A stretch of 6,385 bases of DNA from an uncultured Lachnospiraceae bacterium (GCA_910579495.1 CAJTVD010000124.1:1-6385); one strand, 5' to 3'. Positions 1 to 5,216 are shown, counted from the stretch's first letter. Notes: generated by a model not told the origin, from the letters alone. Made by a program: numbers and translations.

Positions 1-264
1 ACGCCCGGACAGATATGGCTCTGCTGGACGTTTCTTATCGTAACAATATTCTTTTTAACTACGCAAATATACTCTGATACACTACTTTCAAGAGTGTCTT
101 TGGAAACAGTATTTAAAGAAATTTTTTTAACAGGTTTACTTGCCTTCCACTTCTGCCCGTTTCTAAAGAACATCCGCCATCTTTGTTCCGGCAGAAACAG
201 CAGCAAATTTCCAAATTATGCCCTTCTATGTGCATTGTCACTCCCATGCAATCAAAAGGCATAA
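1..264 (+). other. Region upstream of the XRE regulator, with a doubtful open frame entering from the left edge
   Basis: No gene can be assigned with confidence in the first 285 bases. The frame starting at base 1 stays open for 87 codons to a TAA at 262-264 and contains no methionine, so it could only be the 3' end of a gene beginning outside the window. Its first 20 or so residues are hydrophobic (IWLCWTFLIVTIFFL), like a membrane segment, but the later part (Cys- and Ser-rich) looks random. A - strand frame over 113-358 is equally unconvincing. It may be a membrane-protein remnant or plain noncoding leader DNA; I cannot tell which. Confidence 0.2.
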
Positions 265-404
265 GAAAAACACCCAAATAAGCCTTTGGTGATTGCGTTT
301 TTTTACAACCACAAAGGTATTGAGTGTTTTTTTGGTAGCTTATTACACTACGAAACATTCATCTCTTACACTTTTCACATTTTGAAAGTATTGTTATACA
401 CTAC
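78..404 (+). repeat. Three copies of TACACTAC upstream of the XRE regulator
   Basis: The octamer TACACTAC occurs exactly at 78-85, 344-351 and 397-404. The last copy overlaps the -10 element of the regulator's promoter. The second and third copies are 53 bases apart, about five helical turns, so they would lie on the same DNA face. XRE-type regulators often repress their own promoter by binding repeats over the -10. That these are operator half-sites is inference; the repeat itself is seen directly. Confidence 0.4.
372..400 (+). promoter_or_regulatory. Probable promoter of the XRE regulator (extended -10)
   Basis: An extended -10, TGT-TATACA, lies at 392-400. A weak -35, TTTTCA, lies at 372-377, leaving 17 bases to the -10 hexamer. 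Transcription would begin near 407, giving a leader of about 26 bases before the ATG at 433. Confidence 0.4.
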
Positions 405-432
405 TAAAAAGAAAGCATATGAGGTGAATAAT

Positions 433-744
433 ATGGCTGATGTCGATCCAAAATTAGGTAATCTGATAAAAAAGACACGCCTTGAACGCCGGCTTACACA
501 GGAAGAAGTGGCAGAAATGATAGGATGCCATTCACAGTATTATAAAAACCTGGAAAACGGAAAAGGGATGCCAAGCGTCCCTATGTTCTGCAAAATTATG
601 AGGGTTCTACATATTTCTTCCGATGAATATGTATGGCCAAACCAGAACCGCGGCAACCCTACATATCAATCCCTGCTGAATTTATTAAGCCAATGCGGCG
701 ATTACAAGCTGTCTGTTTTCTCGCCACTGCCGAGGCTCTTTTAA
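433..744 (+). CDS. XRE-family helix-turn-helix regulator (C-terminus probably frameshifted)
   Basis: This encodes a 103-residue DNA-binding protein of the XRE/Cro-CI class, a cytoplasmic transcription regulator. The HTH spans about residues 9-66: LTQEEVAEMIG (21-31) forms the first helix and turn, and SQYYKNLENGKGMPS (34-48) holds the recognition helix and the usual E-x-G motif. ATG 433 is chosen because GAGGTG at 421-426 sits six bases upstream; an in-frame extension back to 286 covers promoter-like AT-rich DNA. The last residues (FSPLPRLF) do not fit a helical tail. In the +2 frame from base 717 the sequence reads FLATAEALLKDASDKGNDRI and stops at 777-779, which suits a helical C-terminus much better. 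One missing T in the run at 716-719 would explain this, so the intact protein would have about 115 residues. It converges on the gene at 867-1217 and may regulate itself through the upstream TACACTAC repeats. Confidence 0.85.
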   Translation: MADVDPKLGNLIKKTRLERRLTQEEVAEMIGCHSQYYKNLENGKGMPSVPMFCKIMRVLHISSDEYVWPNQNRGNPTYQSLLNLLSQCGDYKLSVFSPLPRLF

Positions 745-850
745 AGGATGCCTCTGATAAAGGCAATGATAGAATATAAAAATAGGATTTATATAGCAGA
801 AATGATAGAATTTATATAGACTTTGTTTCTTTTTCTCTATGAATCCTTCT

Positions 851-888
851 AAAAATGGCTCGCCATTTATTCTGGCAAGCCATTTTTT
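851..888. terminator. Bidirectional rho-independent terminator between convergent genes
   Basis: Arms at 851-865 and 873-887 pair over 14 of 15 positions (one C-A mismatch) around a seven-base loop. The right arm runs into T6 at 883-888, and the left arm gives TTTTT on the opposite strand. It therefore ends transcription of the + strand regulator and of the - strand gene. The TAA stop of the - strand gene (867-869) lies in the loop, so the right arm is coding sequence. Confidence 0.8.
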
Positions 889-1217
889 AAGCAATCTATT
901 ATCTTTTCTACATTTTGATTGGTTGAAAGAATCCCCAGACCGCACAAAATCTGAAAAGCATCCAAGAGTCCCTGCAAATATGACTCCTGCTGTTCTGCAA
1001 AAGCTTTTGACAGCATCTGTTCGATGTAATTTTCCAGAATGGCTCTGGAACGCTGATCCAGCCCATCCATTACTTGCGTGTATTCTTCTTCCAACCCTGC
1101 AAGCCGTTCCGTTTCTTCCCGGCAACTATCAAGATGCACCAATGTTTCTCTTTCCGCATCCTCACACCGTAAATTCTTCAAAAACAATTCTAGCTTTTCA
1201 GTCACCTCGTTCTTCAC
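867..1217 (-). CDS. Small acidic helical protein of unknown function
   Basis: This is a 116-residue protein that I do not recognise. It starts with GTG at 1217, preceded by an AAAGGGGTGGAG Shine-Dalgarno stretch at about 1221-1232. The composition is strongly acidic and helix-forming, rich in Glu, Leu and Gln, with no signal peptide and no clear membrane segment. Residues about 15-65 (a CREETERLAGLEEEY-like stretch) resemble a coiled coil or helical bundle, and a more hydrophobic stretch follows (LLDAFQILCGLGIL). The size and pairing with a convergent XRE regulator resemble small orphan proteins in clostridial islands, but no function can be assigned. Coding is well supported by start, ribosome site, plausible composition and a terminator at the stop. 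Its neighbour upstream is a truncated response regulator read in the same direction. Confidence 0.75.
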   Translation of the reverse strand: MKNEVTEKLELFLKNLRCEDAERETLVHLDSCREETERLAGLEEEYTQVMDGLDQRSRAILENYIEQMLSKAFAEQQESYLQGLLDAFQILCGLGILSTNQNVEKIIDCLKNGLPE

Positions 1218-1248
1218 TGCTCCACCCCTTTCCGGCTCAATTTTCTAT

Positions 1249-1254
1249 ATTATA
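1249..1254 (-). promoter_or_regulatory. Possible -10 element for the gene at 867-1217
   Basis: On the - strand a perfect TATAAT lies at 1254-1249, about 30 bases before the GTG start, in an AT-only run (1246-1268). No good -35 is present at the right spacing, and AT-rich DNA gives such hexamers by chance. The rest of 1218-1393 shows no gene. Confidence 0.3.
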
Positions 1255-1393
1255 ATATAATAAAATAAGCAATGATGACATATTTTATACCTTATAGGAC
1301 ATAAACTGCCTGCTCCACAGGAGTCTGCATTATAATATGCCCTTTAGGTACAACTTATTGGGATTAGATGACCAAATAAGTATGCATCACTGC

Positions 1394-1618
1394 CTATTCT
1401 ATCTGTTCATTAAATTTATATCCAATTCCCCAAACAGTCAGAATATAAATCGGATTAGCCGGATCAGGTTCTATTTTTTTGCGGATTTTGTTTATATAAG
1501 CAATAATATTCCTGCTGTCAGAAAAATAGTTTTCTCCCCAAACCTGCTCATATATCTGCTCTTTACGGAATACCTGCCCCTTATTCCTCGCTAACAGTTC
1601 CAAAATGTCAAATTCTTT
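1394..1618 (-). pseudogene. OmpR/PhoB-type response regulator, DNA-binding domain only (5'-truncated)
   Basis: The last 74 codons of a two-component response regulator are present. The sequence runs KEFDILELLARNKGQVFRK, then EQIYEQVWGENYF, then NIIAYINKIRKKIEPDP and ILTVWGIGYKFNEQIE before TAG at 1394-1396. These are the landmarks of the winged-helix Trans_reg_C domain: the KEFDILELLA helix, the recognition helix and the GIGYKF wing. The receiver domain with its phosphoacceptor Asp is absent. Upstream of base 1618 the reading frame continues through DNA that is clearly another gene on the opposite strand (a recombinase), so the apparent longer protein to 1903 is an artefact. No partner histidine kinase follows. 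The fragment has no start codon and is presumed non-functional. Confidence 0.85.
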
Positions 1619-1828
1619 ATCGACTGGGAGAAGCATGAACTGCGGATCACACAGGGCAAGACAGGGGAGCCGCTGGTGCTCCCGCTGCCCGCAGACGTCG
1701 GCTGGGCCATCATCGACTACATGAAGAATGCCCGCCCGGTGTCGGATGCGCCGGAGATATTCCTGCGTGCTGTCGCCCCGTATGTTTCCCTGCACAACCC
1801 GGACAACATCCTCATCCGGTATATTTAA
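1619..1828 (+). pseudogene. Tyrosine recombinase (integrase), internal fragment
   Basis: About 69 codons of a tyrosine-type recombinase read on the + strand, in frame from 1619 to a chance TAA at 1826-1828. The stretch IDWEKHELRITQGKTGEPLV, followed by LPLPADVGWAIIDYM, is typical of the part just after the box I arginine in XerC/D-like and transposon recombinases. The Lys in QGKTGEP sits where the beta-hairpin catalytic lysine normally lies. The box I Arg, the H-x-x-R motif and the nucleophilic Tyr are all missing, so the piece is inactive. It is GC-rich, unlike the AT-rich response regulator it abuts at 1616-1621. On the right it joins phage DNA at about 1816-1825. Codon use matches the conjugation module, so it may derive from the same class of element. 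Confidence 0.75.
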
Positions 1829-2033
1829 GCAGCCCTGCCATCGTCCGTTTTGGAGGGATGAAGCAGGAAATCCCGATGACGCGCTCGGACAGGGAGCTTC
1901 CAAGGTCTAAAACCCCGTCCCTGCCCGTCACCTGGATGGTGTGGTTTTTAAGCTCCGGCACCCGTTTCTCTTCTGCCATGCGGCTTGCAATCCCCATGCT
2001 TTTTGATGTTATGCCGTCAAACGAAAAGCCCAT
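1812..2033 (-). pseudogene. Phage distal tail protein (Dit-like), N-terminal fragment
   Basis: The start of a siphophage tail component gene. It begins MGFSFDGITSKSMGI, continues with a VTGRDGVLDLG segment and then LSERVIGISCFIPPKR, matching the N-terminal domain of distal tail proteins that link the tail tube to the baseplate. ATG at 2033 follows AAAGGGG (2047-2041) by seven bases. About 65-70 residues are genuine. After roughly LLKYTG the phage sequence ends at the join with the recombinase fragment (about 1816-1825), and the frame stops by chance at 1812. A complete distal tail protein is much longer, so this copy is non-functional. It follows the tape measure gene by 15 bases, the normal siphophage order. 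Confidence 0.75.
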
Positions 2034-2048
2034 CCGACCACCCCTTTC

Positions 2049-2480
2049 TTACGAATACCCGTTTGCCCGCCGCCCCTGCTGGAGCTGTCGGTAAAGCTGC
2101 TGTGAGATTTTGCGGATGTCCTCCTCGCTCCTCACGTTCATTTCCTTCACTTCGATCAGCGGGCCGTTTATGGAACCGCCCTGCACCGAGCCATCCCCGC
2201 TGCTTCCTGATACGGAAATCTCCTGCACGGCTGCGGAAGGGTTCAGCACCATGTCCGCCGCCACGCCGTCCATTGCCTTCGCCACCATGCGCTTGCTGTC
2301 CTCGATGCCCTTTGCCAGCCCCTTCATGAAGTCCGGCATCCAGGTTTCGTAATCGGTCAGCGGCCCCTCATCCGGCACGGAGAAGTGCAGGAAGGACTTG
2401 ATCTTGTTCGCCACGCTGCTCACGGCGTCGCCCACAGCGCCGATACAGCTCTTAATGCCGTTCACGATGCCCATGATCAT
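2049..2480 (-). pseudogene. Phage tail tape measure protein, C-terminal fragment
   Basis: The last 143 or so residues of a tape measure protein, which sets tail length and is ejected with DNA. Recognisable stretches are GIVNGIKSCIGAVGDAVSSV, NKIKSFLHFSVPDEGPLTDY and WMPDFMKGLAKGIEDSKRM. The SFLHFSVPDEGPL signature is highly characteristic of Firmicutes siphophage tape measures near their C-terminus. An amphipathic, charged tail (EEDIRKISQQLYRQLQQGR) leads to TAA at 2049-2051. Tape measures usually run to many hundreds of residues, so almost all of the gene is missing. The in-frame ATG at 2480 is coincidental: the upstream DNA belongs to the VirB4-like gene in another frame. The join lies at about 2472-2482. 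Confidence 0.8.
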
Positions 2481-2880
2481 GCAAGAGCGGCTCCCTGTTG
2501 CGGTGCATCTGCGCCACGATGGCCGCCACGTCCTGCAGGTTGTTCTCCGCCAGCACGGTTGCCTGCAGGTCATTGGTATTGCCCCGGTCCATGCGGTTCT
2601 TGTTGGCTGCGTTGCTGATGATCTTCCGTTCCTCCACCGGGGTCACATGGCGGGTGTAGATGCGCAGGGTCACGCCGTCCTTCTCCCCAAGATGGGAAAG
2701 GATCGCCTGCTCATCAGTCGACGTGGGGTATTCCCGCAGCGCCCACACACAGCGGAATGTGTTGCCGCAGATGAAGTGGTCTGTTTCAAACCTGATGACG
2801 GAGGGTGCGATCATGTCCAGGAATTCCTGGATATGCACATTCTCCTGTGTCTGTATAGGGACATTTTCTGCTCTTTTCAA
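2452..2880 (-). pseudogene. VirB4-like conjugation ATPase, N-terminal fragment
   Basis: The first 130 or so residues of the ATPase that powers the type IV secretion channel of Gram-positive conjugative elements (VirB4/TrsE/TraE type). Typical family stretches are RAENVPIQTQENVHIQEFLD, HFICGNTFRCVWALREYPT, GVTLRIYTRHVTPVEERKI and NLQDVAAIVAQMHRNREPLL. The start is TTG at 2880, with GGAGGTG at 2892-2886 five bases upstream. The Walker A and B motifs lie much further along in full-length proteins and are absent, so no ATPase can be made. After EPLLH (about 2482) the frame enters tape measure DNA and stops at 2452. It is the last transfer gene in the module and follows the Fic cassette. Confidence 0.8.
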
Positions 2881-2951
2881 ATAGGCACCTCCGATCAGAT
2901 AAAGCGGGGCAGGTCTGCCATTGCATCCTCCCCGCTCCGGTTTACGGGCAC

Positions 2952-2985
2952 AAAAAAGCACCGGACACATCTCTGCATCCGGCGC
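2952..2985 (-). terminator. Rho-independent terminator after the Fic gene
   Basis: On the - strand GCGCCGGA (2985-2978) pairs with TCCGGTGC (2965-2958), eight pairs including one G-T, around a 12-base loop, and T6 follows directly (2957-2952). It lies 36 bases after the Fic stop and about 70 bases before the VirB4 start, so it should end or reduce Fic transcription before VirB4. Confidence 0.7.
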
Positions 2986-3021
2986 CCTGCCGTCTTATCG
3001 TTTCTTTTTCTGTTCATGGTC

Positions 3022-3789
3022 TTACTGCATTGTGGGGGACTGATCCCTTTCCTGCTGCGGACCGGAAAGCTCAATGTACCTCTCCATCTGCCTGTCCACA
3101 AGCCCTGCCACCAGCTCCGCAAAGGGCTGCAGGTCCCCCTCCACCGCATAGGCATCCAGTGCCTTGAAATATTCCAGCCTGTCCTCCTTGGCGATGGAAA
3201 TGGCCGGGAACCCCTCCGCCATGAGCTGGTAGTTCATGATGAGCCTTGACGTCCTCCCGTTCCCGTCCGTGAACGGGTGTATCTTCACAAACTCCGCGTG
3301 GGTCCACGCCGCCAGCTCCACCGGGTTCAGTTCCCTCCCCTTCCAGGACAGGTCCGCGTAAAAATCCTTTACCTGCCGGTACATGAGCGGCGGGGGCGGC
3401 GGCATGTGCCGTGCGCCGGAGATATACACCTGCACGTCCCGGTATACCCCGCTAACCTGGATGTTCTCCATCAGCAAGGCGTGGATGTCCTTGACCTTCC
3501 CTTCATCCAGGGGCATCCCCTGCCCGATGCATTCCTTCACATAGCGGAACGCCTTGCGGTGGTTGACTGCCTCATAGATCTCCCGCATCGCCTTCCCCCC
3601 GATGGAGATCCCGTCCTCTAAGAGCACCTTGGTCTCGATCAGTGACAGGGTATTCCCCTCTATGGCCGTGGAATTGTGGGTATATTCTATTTCAAATGCC
3701 TGGTCAAAAGTGAACGTGGTAAATTCCGGGATGGATTCCCGGCACCGGCTGTACAGTTCCTTTTTCCGGAACAGCTCCTGATAGTCCAC
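3022..3789 (-). CDS. Fic-domain protein (probable self-inhibited AMP transferase)
   Basis: A 255-residue Fic protein. Such enzymes usually move AMP from ATP to a hydroxyl of a target protein; the target here is unknown. The catalytic motif HPFTDGNGRTSR is at about 171-182 and is complete: His171 as general base, Asp174 for metal, and the GNGR anion-binding turn. An inhibitory helix motif, S-TAI-EG (Ser40 to Gly45, Glu44 as inhibitory residue), lies N-terminal. This places it among Fic proteins held off by their own helix, so no separate antitoxin is expected or seen. A GVYR segment and a PPPPPLMY flap lie between. GTG at 3789 is preferred over TTG at 3813 because AAGGAGGG at 3804-3797 sits correctly before it. 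It has its own promoter and terminator, so it looks like cargo rather than a transfer gene. Confidence 0.92.
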   Translation of the reverse strand: MDYQELFRKKELYSRCRESIPEFTTFTFDQAFEIEYTHNSTAIEGNTLSLIETKVLLEDGISIGGKAMREIYEAVNHRKAFRYVKECIGQGMPLDEGKVKDIHALLMENIQVSGVYRDVQVYISGARHMPPPPPLMYRQVKDFYADLSWKGRELNPVELAAWTHAEFVKIHPFTDGNGRTSRLIMNYQLMAEGFPAISIAKEDRLEYFKALDAYAVEGDLQPFAELVAGLVDRQMERYIELSGPQQERDQSPTMQ

Positions 3790-3826
3790 AAAAAAGCCCT
3801 CCTTCTCCTTCAATACTTTCTCTTAC

Positions 3827-3835
3827 AGTATAGCA
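3827..3835 (-). promoter_or_regulatory. Extended -10 promoter of the Fic gene
   Basis: On the - strand TGC-TATACT occupies 3835-3827, a good extended -10 with no clear -35. Transcription would begin near 3820, giving a leader of about 30 bases before the GTG at 3789. It lies in the 105-base gap between the preceding transfer gene and the Fic gene, the only long gap in the module apart from the one after Fic. Confidence 0.5.
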
Positions 3836-3866
3836 CATTTCCCCGCAATAGTAAGCCTGAATTTCC

Positions 3867-3884
3867 ATTTCCCTTAAGGGAAAT
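3867..3884. repeat. 18-bp perfect palindrome upstream of the Fic promoter
   Basis: ATTTCCCTTAAGGGAAAT reads the same on both strands with no mismatch. It lies just beyond the stop of the conserved transfer gene and about 55 bases before the presumed Fic transcription start. No T-run follows on either strand, so it is not a standard terminator. A dimeric regulator's binding site is the simplest reading (inference). Confidence 0.5.
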
Positions 3885-3894
3885 TGCTCCCTGC

Positions 3895-4485
3895 CTAATC
3901 CTCCGGCACGATCCACCGCTCCCCGTCAAAGTCCTCGAACTGCTCCGTGGTCACGTTCTGCTCATAATACACCGCAAGGATTCGCTTGATGTCCTCCCTG
4001 TCCGCCCTCTTTACGGAAAAGCCTTGCTCCTTTAAGGACTTCTCGATGCGGGACAGGTAGGGGAACACCTCCGACTCCTTTTCCTCCCGCAGCCTGACCA
4101 TGACCAGGAATTCACGGGCTGTCGCCATCTGCACCTGTATCCGGTCAAGGTGGGCCTGGTCTTTTTCCAGGAGCCGGCGCACCACGGGGTTTTCCTCCTT
4201 CTCCATGCGGGCGCGCAGGAACCTCTTGTTGTCCTCAAAGCTCTCCCGGCTGTTTAAGCACAGCATCTCGATCTCCGCCACGCCTTTCAGCACCGTCATC
4301 AGCGCATAGACCCTCGCCCCCACGCTGGATGCCGACAGCACGGAGATGTTGGAGGGCTTCACGATAAAATACACCAGCTCCCCATGCCCGTAGGTCACCA
4401 GGCTGTAATCCGTGATCTCCCCCGCCCCGATCAGCTGGCGGGTGGACGCCCTCTGCCGCTGTTCCCTTTTTTCTTTTCTGCTCAT
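3895..4485 (-). CDS. Conserved conjugative-element protein between PrgI and VirB4
   Basis: A 196-residue cytoplasmic-looking protein of a kind found beside PrgI and VirB4 genes in Gram-positive conjugative elements; its exact role is unknown to me. The N-terminus is very basic (MSRKEKREQRQRASTRQLIG). A beta-rich stretch about residues 25-50 (LVTYGHGELVYFIVKPSNIS) recalls the N-terminal region of VirB4-type proteins. A long charged helical section follows (ESFEDNKRFLRARMEKEE to MATAREFLVMVRLREEK), then a C-terminal part ending DFDGERWIVPED. ATG at 4485 is chosen over an ATG five codons upstream because GGAGG (4498-4494) lies eight bases before it. Its start overlaps the PrgI stop as ATGA, so translation is probably coupled. 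It may be an accessory or VirB4-partner subunit (inference). Confidence 0.8.
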   Translation of the reverse strand: MSRKEKREQRQRASTRQLIGAGEITDYSLVTYGHGELVYFIVKPSNISVLSASSVGARVYALMTVLKGVAEIEMLCLNSRESFEDNKRFLRARMEKEENPVVRRLLEKDQAHLDRIQVQMATAREFLVMVRLREEKESEVFPYLSRIEKSLKEQGFSVKRADREDIKRILAVYYEQNVTTEQFEDFDGERWIVPED

Positions 4486-4745
4486 CTTGTATACCTCCAT
4501 TCAAAGAATTGCTGGCCCGCGAAAAAGAATGCACAGGCATACCTGATGAAGTCCAGGATGCTGGTATCCTCAAAGCGGATCGTCAGAAAGGCATATACCG
4601 CCGTGAACACGATGGGCGGGAAAAAGCCTGCCTGTGTCAGCGCCAGGATGGAAACCAGCGCGCACACGCCGATGATCCCGATATCCTTGAGCTGCCAGAG
4701 CCACAGCGTGGCCCTGGCCTTTAAATTGTCAGGGTAAATATACAA
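4482..4745 (-). CDS. PrgI-like conjugative membrane protein
   Basis: An 87-residue integral membrane protein of the PrgI type, a small inner channel component equivalent in position to VirB3 of type IV secretion systems. It opens YIYPDNLKARATLWLWQLKD, with hydrophobic segments at about residues 22-42 (IGIIGVCALVSILALTQAG) and 43-56 (PPIVFTAVYAFLTI). A third, weaker hydrophobic stretch follows at about 63-81 (ILDFIRYACAFFFAGQQFF). The start is TTG at 4745, which is well supported by a perfect AAGGAGG at 4759-4753, seven bases upstream; longer in-frame versions would run through the preceding gene. The ribosome site overlaps the stop of the upstream gene, and its own TGA overlaps the next ATG, so three genes are tightly linked. 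Confidence 0.85.
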   Translation of the reverse strand: MYIYPDNLKARATLWLWQLKDIGIIGVCALVSILALTQAGFFPPIVFTAVYAFLTIRFEDTSILDFIRYACAFFFAGQQFFEWRYTR

Positions 4746-4758
4746 CTGACTGCCTCCT

Positions 4759-5124
4759 TTATAAATTTTTGAATAATATCCGGCTCCTGCACAGCTTTCC
4801 TCCCGCCGCCTGTTTCCTGCGGGCATCCGTCCTGTGCTCGGCCCTTGTCACGGAAAAACCGCCGCGCCCTGTGGCGCTGGCGGCATCTCCTGCATCCGTA
4901 TCCTTCCCTCTGGCCCTTCTCCTGTTACGCAGGCTCCCCCTGCGCATCCTCCGGCGCCCCTCCCCCTGCGGTGCCTTTGCCTCCGCATCCTTCAGCGCCT
5001 GCTCGATCAGGCCGATCACGAAGTCTTTCTGGCTCAAGCCTGTCGCCTTCAGGTGGGCCTTGATCCTCCCGAAGAGTTCCTCCGATATCTGGAATGCCAG
5101 TGTCCTTGTTGTCCCGTTTGCCAT
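4759..5124 (-). CDS. Ribbon-helix-helix-like small protein, probably frameshifted after residue 56
   Basis: As written this encodes 121 residues. The first 50 or so look genuine: TTRTLAFQISEELFGRIKAH resembles the beta strand and helix of a ribbon-helix-helix fold, and SQKDFVIGLIEQALKDAEAK the second helix, as in small DNA-binding proteins of conjugative elements. ATG at 5124 follows GGAGG (5136-5132) by seven bases. After residue 56 the composition flips to an arginine-rich, disordered string (GRRRMRRGSLRNRRRARGK). In the neighbouring frame the sequence instead reads APEDAQGEPA and stops with TAA at 4927-4925. One lost G in the runs at 4957-4966 would explain the change, giving an intact product of about 66 residues. 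It heads the transfer module and may regulate it (inference). No convincing promoter survives between it and the insertion sequence. Confidence 0.7.
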   Translation of the reverse strand: MANGTTRTLAFQISEELFGRIKAHLKATGLSQKDFVIGLIEQALKDAEAKAPQGEGRRRMRRGSLRNRRRARGKDTDAGDAASATGRGGFSVTRAEHRTDARRKQAAGGKLCRSRILFKNL

Positions 5125-5216
5125 TTTCTTTCCTCCATTCTCAAAGTGGTAGTGTCAAGTCTGCTACCTGATTTTTCTGCTTAAAACCTTTATTTTAGGG
5201 AGTCTGCAAAAAAAAA

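Larger units (their letters stand above)
2480..5136 (-). mobile_element. Truncated integrative conjugative element, transfer-gene module
   Basis: Five genes in one orientation read right to left: RHH-like protein, PrgI-like protein, conserved transfer protein, Fic protein and truncated VirB4-like ATPase. PrgI and VirB4 components side by side mark a Gram-positive type IV secretion locus. The module is broken on both sides, by phage DNA inside VirB4 and by an insertion sequence just upstream of the first gene. No relaxase, coupling protein, oriT or intact integrase is present in the window. Confidence 0.75.

Noticed and set aside
113..358. An 81-codon - strand frame in the AT-rich left end
   Set aside because: Cys-rich and irregular composition, no ribosome site and no recognisable motif; it is not reported as a gene.
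839..1255. A 138-codon + strand frame opposite the acidic helical protein
   Set aside because: The - strand frame has a ribosome site, better protein-like composition and a terminator at its stop; the + frame begins just before the terminator hairpin and runs through it.
1394..1903. A single 169-residue - strand protein with a winged-helix C-terminus
   Set aside because: Residues upstream of KEFDILELL are antisense of a recombinase and then out-of-frame phage DNA; only 1394-1618 is genuine response regulator sequence.
2398..3249. Long + strand open frame of 283 codons
   Set aside because: It lies antisense to the VirB4 fragment, the Fic gene and the tape measure fragment, which carry clear family motifs. 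It has no ribosome site and its His/Cys/Pro-rich composition is that of a shadow frame in GC-rich DNA.
3022..3789. Fic gene with a separate antitoxin, as in two-gene Fic toxin systems
   Set aside because: No small antitoxin gene is adjacent, and the inhibitory helix motif (S-TAI-EG) lies within the protein itself, so a partner is not expected.
5153..5158. TTGACA on the - strand as a -35 for the transfer module
   Set aside because: At 17 bases' spacing the -10 would fall on the ribosome site (GAGGAA), which does not resemble TATAAT.
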